Shown: positions 42,370 to 50,091 of the stretch, in pieces
Numbering within the stretch: the first letter of the stretch is position 1
Layout of the letters: each line of letters opens with the position of its first letter
From: Acidimicrobiaceae bacterium
GTDB lineage: Bacteria > Actinomycetota > Acidimicrobiia > Acidimicrobiales > Ilumatobacteraceae
DNA: 64,000 nucleotides
Reading direction: 5' to 3'
NCBI GenBank assembly: GCA_020637295.1
Contig: JACJWF010000003.1
Coordinates: 186,001 to 250,000 of the forward strand
Position numbers and translations under genes: made by a program
The notes under the pieces: generated by a model
Database searches by the model: none
Told to the model about the DNA's origin: nothing
What the model saw: only the letters and a program-made list of their open reading frames with translations

Positions 42370-42798
42370 CACGAGACATTCGCACGTTCCCCGACCCAGA
42401 TTCCAGCGCCGACGCCAACACCAGGGGCCACTTGCGCCCAGCGCACAGACCGGGCACTCGGCGCTACGAGAAGCGGCTGGCGCGGGTGAAGCTCGCGGAC
42501 GGGACGCTTGGCGTCCCGGCTGAGGCGCTCGACTCCTTCCACGTTCAGGTGGTGTAGCGCCGAGCTGTCCGCTCGGGGCGGCCCTGCGGGCAGACTTCAA
42601 CAGCGCTGCTGCTGTGGATGGTCCCAGGCATCCCGCGCTGTCGCCCACGCGAGGCAGGACGTGGCGACTCTGTTGGCAGAGGTGCGCAGGCTCCGTAGCC
42701 GGTAGCGCCGCGCTGCCGTAACGCATTGCTCGACACGCCAACTGCCACCCACCCGTCGGGTGACGGGCGTCGGAGCGGGACTTCGTAACCTCGCAGGC
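42370..42798. other. Gene-free stretch between the array and an acyl-CoA dehydrogenase gene
   Basis: The first about 120 bases keep coding-like composition upstream of the DUF2293 gene, with a CxxC-containing frame. A reversed partial copy of the array repeat lies at 42562-42582 (AGCTGTCCGCTCGGGGCGG). The rest to 42798 shows no supported gene. Confidence 0.5.
42562..42582 (+). repeat. Array repeat, copy 4 (partial, opposite orientation)
   Basis: AGCTGTCCGCTCGGGGCGG is the reverse of the core seen at 39771, 40461 and 40833 with one insertion. It marks the right limit of the small-gene array. Confidence 0.5.
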
Positions 42799-43992
42799 AT
42801 GAGCGAGCACGTGCGCGAGGCGGAGGCATTCCTGGCGGAGCACTGGCGGCCGGGGGTGGACCCGGAGGCCTGGCGGGAGTTGGTCGTCGACGAGCGGTGG
42901 GCCGCGCTGCGGTGGCCGTCGCAGTGGTACGGGCGCGACCTCACCGACGACCAGGCCAAGGACGTCGAGGCCGTGTTCCGGGCCGCCGGCGCGCCGGGGC
43001 CGGGACAGGACGTCTACAACCTGTGGGCCGGCACCATGCTGGCGTTCGGCAGCGACGAGCTGAAGGCGCAGTTCATGCGGCCGCTGTTGCTGGACCAGGT
43101 GGCGATGTGCCTCCTCTACAGCGAGCCGGGCGCCGGCAGCGACCTGGCCGCCGTGCGCACCACGGCGGTGCGCGACGGCGAGGAGTGGGTGGTCAACGGC
43201 CAGAAGGTGTGGACGTCGGGCGCCCGCGCCGCCGACTACGGCATGCTCATCGCCCGCACCGACTGGGACCAACCCAAGCACCGCGGCATCACGTTCTTCT
43301 GGCTGCCCATGCGCCAGCAGGGCGTGGAAGTGCGCCCGCTGCGCCAGGCCACCGGCGACGCCCGCTTCAACGAGGTCTTCATCACCGAGGCACGCGTGCC
43401 GGACACCCATCGCCTCGGCGAACTGAACAAGGGCTGGTGGGTGCTGCAGACGGCGCTGGCGTACGAGCGGGCGACGATGGGTGTGTCACGCCGCGGCGGC
43501 GAGTCCGGCGGGGTCCGCGGCGCCACCGCGACGGCGCACGGCGAGATCCCTGTCGCCGACATCTCGCTGGTGAAGGCCGCCAGGGCGGCGGGGAAGACCG
43601 GCGACCCGGCCATCCGCCAGGCGTTGATGCGCCTCCACTGCATGCGCACGGTCAACGACTGGAACGGCGAGCGGGCCAAGGCGGTGGCGAAGGCCGGCGG
43701 CTCGTCGCCCCTCGCGTCGCTGGGCAAGCTTGCGATGGCGCAGATCCTCCACTACGCGGGCCGCGTGCACGGCCACATCCTGGGCATGGACGGCACGCTC
43801 GACGGCGACCAGAACCCGGCGGCCCGCGACGCCAACTACTCGCAGCTCAACGCCTACTTCTTCTCGATCGGCGGCGGCACCGACCAGATCCAGCGCAACA
43901 TCATCGGCGAGCGCATCCTCGGCCTGCCGAAGGAGCCGGAGGTCGACCGGGAGATGCCGTTCCGCGACGTCCCCGCCGCCGGAAGGTCATAA
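42799..43992 (+). CDS. Acyl-CoA dehydrogenase
   Basis: 397 residues. Signatures: RWAALRWPSQWYGRDLTDDQ, the FAD-binding MCLLYSEPGAGSDLAAVRT, WVVNGQKVWTSGARAADYGMLI, and FSIGGGTDQIQRNIIGERILGLPKEPE. It differs from the enzyme at 33860 in having an insert around 240-270 (HGEIPVADISLVKAARAAG). It probably acts on an unusual acyl-CoA, with electrons going to ETF. ATG 42799 has only a weak GCAGG before it. It stands alone, before the RCC1 protein gene. Confidence 0.9.
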   Translation: MSEHVREAEAFLAEHWRPGVDPEAWRELVVDERWAALRWPSQWYGRDLTDDQAKDVEAVFRAAGAPGPGQDVYNLWAGTMLAFGSDELKAQFMRPLLLDQVAMCLLYSEPGAGSDLAAVRTTAVRDGEEWVVNGQKVWTSGARAADYGMLIARTDWDQPKHRGITFFWLPMRQQGVEVRPLRQATGDARFNEVFITEARVPDTHRLGELNKGWWVLQTALAYERATMGVSRRGGESGGVRGATATAHGEIPVADISLVKAARAAGKTGDPAIRQALMRLHCMRTVNDWNGERAKAVAKAGGSSPLASLGKLAMAQILHYAGRVHGHILGMDGTLDGDQNPAARDANYSQLNAYFFSIGGGTDQIQRNIIGERILGLPKEPEVDREMPFRDVPAAGRS

Positions 43993-44049
43993 CACTTCCC
44001 TCGCATCTCTGTGCGAAAACTCCCAGGACCACGAGGGAGGGCACACGTG

Positions 44050-47000
44050 ATGAACACGGGGGGAATTCGCAAGCTGGCGACGGCGGCACTGACGGCGACG
44101 CTCGCGCTACCGGCGATGTGGGGCACCACGGCCGGTGCGGAGGGGGCGTCCGGCGGCACGACGCTCGGCGGGCAACGGGCCGCCCGCGTCGACGTCGGCG
44201 ACAGCCACGCCTGCGCCGTCGCCGACGACGGCGAGGTCTACTGCTGGGGCTACAACTGGGCGGGGCAGGGCGGCAACGGCACCACCACGGATTTCGACCG
44301 GCCGGAGCGGGTCGACACCCTGCCGGCTCCCGGGCGGGCGCAGGCGGTGGCTGCCGGTGGCGACACCACCTGCGCGCTGCTCGTCGATGGTGCGGTGACG
44401 TGCTGGGGGTCGGACAGTGACGGTCAGCTCGGCAACGGTGCGCCGGTGGGCAACGTCCTGTCCCCGCCCGCCCCGGTCACGCTGCCGTCACCGGGCAAGG
44501 CCGTGCAGATCTCGGTCGGTTACAACTTCGCCTGCGCCGTGCTGACCGATGGGAAGGTGACGTGTTGGGGGTCGGACTCGAACGGCCAACTCGGCAACGG
44601 CGCACCCTCGGCCGACGTGGTCGCTCCGCCCGCACCGGTCACCCTGCCGTCGCCCGGCACGGCCGTCTCCGTCAGCGCCGGCTACTCCCATGCGTGCGCG
44701 CTCCTGACGGACGGCAAGGTCACCTGCTGGGGGGCCTACAGCAATGGCCAGTTGGGGAATGGTGCGGCCAGCGCCGACGTCATCACGCCACCGTCGCCGA
44801 TCACCCTGCCGTCGCCCGGCACCGCCATCGCCATCAGCGCGGGCGACTTCCACACGTGCGCGGTGCTGGCGGGCGGTGACGTGACGTGCTGGGGGTCGGG
44901 CCTGTTCGGTGCGCTCGGCAACGGGTCGTCGGGGATCGTCGACGTGCCGCCGGCCCCCGTCTCCCTGCCCGGCGGTGCCGCGGCTGTCGGGGTGTCTGCG
45001 GGCGACTTCGTCTCGTGCGCGCTGCTCGCAGCCGGCGACATCTCGTGCTGGGGCAACGGCGGCCATCACATGCTGGGCACCGGGTCCCTCGTGAATGCCA
45101 TGACGCCGTCGCCGGTGGTGACGCTGCCCGGCGGGCGCGAGGCCAGCGCGGTCGCCGTCGGTTCCCACTCCGTGTGCGCTGCTGTCGGCGCGGGCATCTC
45201 CTGCTGGGGTGACGACCGCTACGGCGAGGCCGGCGTGGGCGAGGCGAACGGCGACAACACGCTGCCGTCCGACCCGATCGATCTGCCGGGGGTCAACCCC
45301 GGCGCCGAGATCGTCGCCTTCACATCCGGCACGTGCTCCCGCCAGTCCGGCGGCAAGGTCCGCTGCTGGGGCATCGACGACGACGGCCAGCGCGGCCTCG
45401 GCACGTCGGACGCGGAGGCGCACGATGCGCCATCCGGCACAGCGGTGACCCTCCCGGGCGTGAACAGCGCCTCGTCCATCGACGCCGGCAACGAGCACGT
45501 CTGCGCCATCCAGACCGATGGTTCGCTGGCGTGCTGGGGGCTGGACCAGATGGGCCAGGTGGGCAACGGTGCCGGCTCCAGCGCAGCGGTGCTCGCCCCG
45601 GAGGCGATCGCCCTGCCGTCGCCGGGCACCGCGGTCGACATCGGCCTGGGCTACGCGTTCTCCTGCGCGGTGCTGACCGGCGGTGCGGTGACCTGCTGGG
45701 GTGACGACAGCGACGGCCAACTCGGCAACGGCGGAGCGACGGGGGTCGTGCATGCGCCGCCGTCGCCGGTGACGCTGCCGTCGCCGGGCACCGCTTCGAA
45801 GATCACCGCCGGCCGAGCCTTTGCCTGTGCCGTGCTGACCGACGGCAAGGTCACCTGCTGGGGCGACGACGGATGGGGGCAGCTGGGCAATGGCTCGCCG
45901 TCGGCCGACGTGACCGCGCCGCCGGCCCCGATCACGCTGCCCTCACCGGGAACGGCGACGGACGTGGACGCCGGGCGGGAGACAGCGTGCGCGCTCCTCA
46001 CCGACGGTCACGTCGCCTGCTGGGGCCGGCGCTCCTCCGAGCAGATCGGCGGCAGCGGTTCGTCGGTGACGACGCCTGTCCTCGTCGACCTTCCGTCGCC
46101 GGGCACGGCGCTGGGAATCTCCGTCGGCGAGAGCCACGTGTGCGCCCTGCTCACCAACTGGCACGTCGCCTGCTGGGGCGGCGGCTTCGACGGCACGCTC
46201 GGCACCGGCGCACGGATCGATCAGGCGCCGCCGGCCACGCCGGTGTCGCTGCCGGGTGTGGGCACCGCGATCGGCGTCAGCGCCGGCTTCAACCACACGT
46301 GCGCGCTCCTCACCTCCGGTGATGCCACCTGCTGGGGTCTGGACGAGTACGGCCAGCTCGGCAACGGCGGTGTCGACGGCGACGCCGTGCACGAGCCGTC
46401 GACGTTGCTCAACATGCAGTACCGGCCGAGCTGGGTGCCGGACTTCAGCCCGCTCGCCCCGGCCCGCCTGCTGGACACCCGCGCCGGCCAGCAGACCATC
46501 GACGGCCTGTTCGCCGGCGGCGGGCAGCGCGCCGCCGGCAGCACGCTGGCACTCACCGTGGCCGGCCGTGGCAGCGTCGCCGGCACCGCCCAGGCAGCCC
46601 TGCTCAACGTCACCGCGGTCAGCCCCGTCGGCACCGGCTGGGTCACCGTGTACCCCTGTGGCGCCGCCCAGCCGACGGCGTCGAACCTCAACGTCGTCGC
46701 CGGAGTGAACGTCGCCAACGTGGTGGTCAGCCAGTTGGGCACGGACGGGCAGGTGTGCATCTTCACGTCCGTGGCCACGCACCTCGTGGTCGATGTCGGA
46801 GGCACCGCTCCGCTCGCATCCGCCTACTCGGCCAGGGTGCCGCAGCGGTTCATGGAGACCCGGGTGGGGGCGCAGTTCACCACGGTCGACGGCCAGTTCC
46901 AGGGAGCCGGCCAACTCGCCGGTGGCACCATCACCGAGTTGCAGGTGACGGGTCGCGGCACCCCGGCGGTTCCCGCCGACGCCGCTGCGGTGGTGCTGAA

Positions 47001-47616
47001 CGTCACCGCAGTCACCTCGCCGAGCAACGGTTGGGTCACCGTCTTCCCATGTGGCGCCACCCAGCCGACGGCATCCAACCTCAACTTCGTGCCCGGACGC
47101 TCGGTGGCGAACTCGGTGCTCGTCGGCGTCGGCACGGCAGGGAAGGTCTGTGTCTACAACTCCTCGGCGACCCACCTGATCGTGGACGTCGTCGGCGTGC
47201 TGGAGGCCACCGCGCACTCGTTCATCGCCACGCCGGTGCGACTGCTGGAGACCCGCAACGGTGCCCAGTTCACGACGTTCGACCATCTGTTCGAAGGCGG
47301 CGGACAGATCGCCGCCGGGCAGACCGTGGAGCTGAACGTCGGCGCCCGTGTGTCGGGCAACAACGGGGTCACGTTCGTGTGGCTCAACATCACCAGCCTG
47401 CAGTCCTCCGCCGGCGGGTACGTGATCGTGCACTCCTGCGATGTCGCCCGGCCCACGGCGTCCAACCTCAACTTCCCGGCCGGCACCACCGTGGCCAATG
47501 CGGTGGTGGCCGAACTGAGCGACGACGGCACGGTGTGCATCTACACCTCGGCCACGACGCACCTCGTGGTGGACATCGGCGGCATCGTCATCGACGGCTA
47601 CGCGCCACTGTTCTGA
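44050..47616 (+). CDS. Secreted RCC1-repeat protein with three C-terminal PARLLDTR-type modules
   Basis: 1188 residues. A signal peptide (MNTGGIRKLATAALTATLAL, cleavage near TTAGA) is followed by fourteen RCC1-like repeats, each with a CWG-x-D-x-x-GQLGNG core and usually a second Cys (HTCAVL), enough for two seven-bladed beta-propellers with a disulfide per blade. From about residue 800 come three modules of about 130 residues, each starting PARLLDTR/VRLLETR and ending HLVVDVGG, with NVTAV and QPTASNLN cores. These are typical of secreted acidimicrobial proteins, function unknown. AGGGAGGG precedes ATG 44050. No anchor. Probably an extracellular binding or adhesion protein. Confidence 0.85.
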   Translation: MNTGGIRKLATAALTATLALPAMWGTTAGAEGASGGTTLGGQRAARVDVGDSHACAVADDGEVYCWGYNWAGQGGNGTTTDFDRPERVDTLPAPGRAQAVAAGGDTTCALLVDGAVTCWGSDSDGQLGNGAPVGNVLSPPAPVTLPSPGKAVQISVGYNFACAVLTDGKVTCWGSDSNGQLGNGAPSADVVAPPAPVTLPSPGTAVSVSAGYSHACALLTDGKVTCWGAYSNGQLGNGAASADVITPPSPITLPSPGTAIAISAGDFHTCAVLAGGDVTCWGSGLFGALGNGSSGIVDVPPAPVSLPGGAAAVGVSAGDFVSCALLAAGDISCWGNGGHHMLGTGSLVNAMTPSPVVTLPGGREASAVAVGSHSVCAAVGAGISCWGDDRYGEAGVGEANGDNTLPSDPIDLPGVNPGAEIVAFTSGTCSRQSGGKVRCWGIDDDGQRGLGTSDAEAHDAPSGTAVTLPGVNSASSIDAGNEHVCAIQTDGSLACWGLDQMGQVGNGAGSSAAVLAPEAIALPSPGTAVDIGLGYAFSCAVLTGGAVTCWGDDSDGQLGNGGATGVVHAPPSPVTLPSPGTASKITAGRAFACAVLTDGKVTCWGDDGWGQLGNGSPSADVTAPPAPITLPSPGTATDVDAGRETACALLTDGHVACWGRRSSEQIGGSGSSVTTPVLVDLPSPGTALGISVGESHVCALLTNWHVACWGGGFDGTLGTGARIDQAPPATPVSLPGVGTAIGVSAGFNHTCALLTSGDATCWGLDEYGQLGNGGVDGDAVHEPSTLLNMQYRPSWVPDFSPLAPARLLDTRAGQQTIDGLFAGGGQRAAGSTLALTVAGRGSVAGTAQAALLNVTAVSPVGTGWVTVYPCGAAQPTASNLNVVAGVNVANVVVSQLGTDGQVCIFTSVATHLVVDVGGTAPLASAYSARVPQRFMETRVGAQFTTVDGQFQGAGQLAGGTITELQVTGRGTPAVPADAAAVVLNVTAVTSPSNGWVTVFPCGATQPTASNLNFVPGRSVANSVLVGVGTAGKVCVYNSSATHLIVDVVGVLEATAHSFIATPVRLLETRNGAQFTTFDHLFEGGGQIAAGQTVELNVGARVSGNNGVTFVWLNITSLQSSAGGYVIVHSCDVARPTASNLNFPAGTTVANAVVAELSDDGTVCIYTSATTHLVVDIGGIVIDGYAPLF

Positions 47617-47700
47617 GCCCCTCCGCGGGACCCGGCCGTGTTCACGGACGTGTCACAGTGGTGGCATGTCCGTGAAACCGGCCGTTGACAGCGTGGGGGG

Positions 47701-49152
47701 ATGACGATGGCTGAACTGCGCACGGCGACAGGCTCGTGGGATGAACTGATCGACGCATCCGGCGCCCCCCGACCGGGGGCGGCGGCGCTGGTGGAGCAGT
47801 TGCAGGCGCTCGGGCTGGCCGAGCTGCAGCAGCGCCAGGATCTCGCCGAGCTGGACATCCTCGGCATGGGCATCACGTTCACGGTGTACAGCGACGGGCG
47901 GGGCATCGACCGGGCCTGGCCGTTCGACATCGTGCCGCGGGTGATTGCCGCAGGGGAGTGGCGACGCATCGAGGCCGGCTTGAAGCAGCGGTTGACAGCA
48001 CTCAACCGGTTCATCGACGACCTCTACCACGACCAGCGGATCATCGCCGATGGGGTGTTCCCCGGCGAACTGCTGGAGCAGTCCGTGAACTTCCGCCCCC
48101 AGTGCATCGGTGTCACGCCGCCGCACGGCGTGTGGGCGCACATCAGCGGCAGCGACCTTGTCCGCGACGGCGACGGCACCATGTACGTGCTGGAGGACAA
48201 CCTGCGCGTCCCGTCGGGCGTCAGCTACGTGCTGGAGAATCGGGCCATCAGCAAGCGGGCGTTCGCGGATCTGTTCGCCCGCCAGAGCATCCTGCCGGTG
48301 GACGGCTACACGGATGAACTGAACGGCATGCTGTCGTCGCTGGCGCCGGACGGAGTGTCCGAACCCACGATCGCCGTTCTCACGCCTGGCATCTACAACA
48401 GCGCCTACTTCGAGCACAGCTTCCTGGCCCAGCGGATGGGTGCGGCACTGGTGGAGGGTGCCGACCTGGTGGTCGGTGACGACGATTGCGTCTACATGCG
48501 GACGATCGACGGGCGTGAGCGCGTGCACGTGATCTACCGGCGGATCGACGACCTGTTCCTCGACCCGGAGGCATTCAACCCGGAGAGCGTGCTCGGCGTG
48601 CCCGGCCTGCTGCGGGCGTGGAGGGCGGGCAAGGTGGGCATCGCCAACGCGCCCGGCGCCGGCGTGGCCGACGACAAGGTGGTCTACGCGTGGGTGCCGG
48701 ACATCATCCGCTACTACCTCGGCGAGGAGCCGATGCTGCCGAACGTGCCCACCTACCGCTGCCTGTACGACGACGAGCGCCGCTTCGTGCTGGACAACCT
48801 TCGCGACCTCGTCATCAAGCCGGCCAACGAGAGCGGCGGTTACGGCCTGGTCATCGGCAACCGGGCGACGGACGATGAACTGGCGGAGGCCGCCGCGCAC
48901 ATCGAGGGCGACCCGCGCAACTGGGTGGCGCAGCCGATCCTCGACCTCAGCACGGCTCCGACCCTGTGCGACGGCCAGCTCGAGCCCCGCCATGTGGACC
49001 TGCGGCCGTTCATCCTCAGCGGCGCGACGAGCTATGTCACCGCCGGCGGGCTGACGCGGGTCGCCCTGCGGCGCGGCTCGCTGGTGGTCAACTCCTCGCA
49101 GGGCGGCGGCAGCAAGGACACCTGGATCGTCGACGAAGCGTGGGGTGCATGA
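47701..49152 (+). CDS. Circularly permuted ATP-grasp protein
   Basis: 483 residues of the DUF404/407 (CP_ATPgrasp) family. Stretches: MGITFTVYSDGRGIDRAWPFDIVPRVI, LNRFIDDLYHDQRIIADGVFP, VLEDNLRVPSGVSYVLENR, VIYRRIDDLFLDPEAF, VIKPANESGGYGLVIG and SSQGGGSKDTWIVDE. ATP-grasp enzymes join a carboxylate to an amine via acyl phosphate; this group is thought to be an amidoligase making small peptides or peptide tags. ATG 47701 or 47707 can serve; GGGGGG directly precedes the first. It overlaps the alpha-E gene by ATGA, and the four genes 47701-53290 form one operon. Confidence 0.88.
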   Translation: MTMAELRTATGSWDELIDASGAPRPGAAALVEQLQALGLAELQQRQDLAELDILGMGITFTVYSDGRGIDRAWPFDIVPRVIAAGEWRRIEAGLKQRLTALNRFIDDLYHDQRIIADGVFPGELLEQSVNFRPQCIGVTPPHGVWAHISGSDLVRDGDGTMYVLEDNLRVPSGVSYVLENRAISKRAFADLFARQSILPVDGYTDELNGMLSSLAPDGVSEPTIAVLTPGIYNSAYFEHSFLAQRMGAALVEGADLVVGDDDCVYMRTIDGRERVHVIYRRIDDLFLDPEAFNPESVLGVPGLLRAWRAGKVGIANAPGAGVADDKVVYAWVPDIIRYYLGEEPMLPNVPTYRCLYDDERRFVLDNLRDLVIKPANESGGYGLVIGNRATDDELAEAAAHIEGDPRNWVAQPILDLSTAPTLCDGQLEPRHVDLRPFILSGATSYVTAGGLTRVALRRGSLVVNSSQGGGSKDTWIVDEAWGA

Positions 49153-50087
49153 TGCTGCTGTCGCGCGTCGCCGACCAGTTGCTCTGGGGGGCGCGCTACC
49201 TGGAACGTGCCGACGCCACCGCCCGCGTCGTGCGCAACTTCACGGAGGTCATCCTCGATCTGCCCGCCGGGGTGGCGTCCAGCTGGGAGCCGCTGCTGGC
49301 GATTGCCGGCAGCCGCGAGGAGTTCGACCGTGGACATGTCCGCGCCGCAGAGCAGGACATCATCCGCTTCCTCGTCGCCGACCGTGAGAACCTCGGCAGC
49401 GTCGTCAGCAGCGTCGCCCACGCCAGGGAGAACCTGCGCACCACGCGGGAGGTGCTGCCCCGGGCCGCGTGGCAGACGGTCAACGACCTCTACCTGTTCA
49501 CCGGGCGCGAGCCCGAGGCGGGTGTGGACCGGCGTTCTCGCATTCGCTTCCTCAACCATGTCACCGAGGCCGTCCAGCAACTCGACGGTGTGCTCGACGG
49601 CAGCATGCTGCGCGACGAGGCGTACGAGATGTGGCGGCTGGGTCAGTCGCTGGAGCGGGCGGACATGACCACGCGGGTGCTCGGGGTGCGTGCCGCCGCG
49701 TTGCTCGACGCTCCGGAGGACCGCGATCTCGACTATGACGATGTGCAGTGGATGGGCGTGCTGCGCGCCGTCACCGGGCTGCAGATGTTCCAGCGCTCCA
49801 CCCGCGGGCCGATCCATGGTGCGGATGTGGTGCGCTTCCTGGTGTTCGAGGAGCAGTTCCCCCGCTCGGTCAAAGGCTGCCTGGCCCGCATCCGCGTGGC
49901 GCTGTCGCGCCTGCCTCGCGAGGAGCGCACGGTGCCTGCGGCCGAGGCGCTGGAGGCCGCGCTCGCCACCGTCCCCGTCACAGCGGACGACGGCGCCGCG
50001 CTGGACGCGGCGATGGACCGGCTGCAGATTGCACTCGCCCACGTGAGCGACATGGTCCACGCGACGTTCGTCGCCGCGGCAGAGTAG
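49149..50087 (+). CDS. Alpha-E domain protein
   Basis: 312 residues, all-helical. MMLLSRVADQLLWGARYLERADATARVV and WQTVNDLYLF, LNHVTEAVQQLDGVLDGSMLRDEAYEMWRLGQSLERADMTTRVL are the hallmarks of the alpha-E domain (DUF403), always found with circularly permuted ATP-grasp proteins and thought to help them, perhaps as partner or acceptor-binding subunit. Starts within the stop of the ATP-grasp gene (ATGA) and ends 4 bp before the fused gene. Confidence 0.87.
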   Translation: MMLLSRVADQLLWGARYLERADATARVVRNFTEVILDLPAGVASSWEPLLAIAGSREEFDRGHVRAAEQDIIRFLVADRENLGSVVSSVAHARENLRTTREVLPRAAWQTVNDLYLFTGREPEAGVDRRSRIRFLNHVTEAVQQLDGVLDGSMLRDEAYEMWRLGQSLERADMTTRVLGVRAAALLDAPEDRDLDYDDVQWMGVLRAVTGLQMFQRSTRGPIHGADVVRFLVFEEQFPRSVKGCLARIRVALSRLPREERTVPAAEALEAALATVPVTADDGAALDAAMDRLQIALAHVSDMVHATFVAAAE

Positions 50088-50091
50088 AGCG

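Noticed and set aside
39338..42582. Classical integron attC sites
   Set aside because: The repeats lack GTTRRRY and RYYYAAC core sites and no integrase gene is in the window, so only a cassette-like array is claimed.
42370..43410. Extension of the DUF2293 frame up to 43410
   Set aside because: Most of it is antisense to a clear acyl-CoA dehydrogenase gene; only the part below 42369 matches the family.
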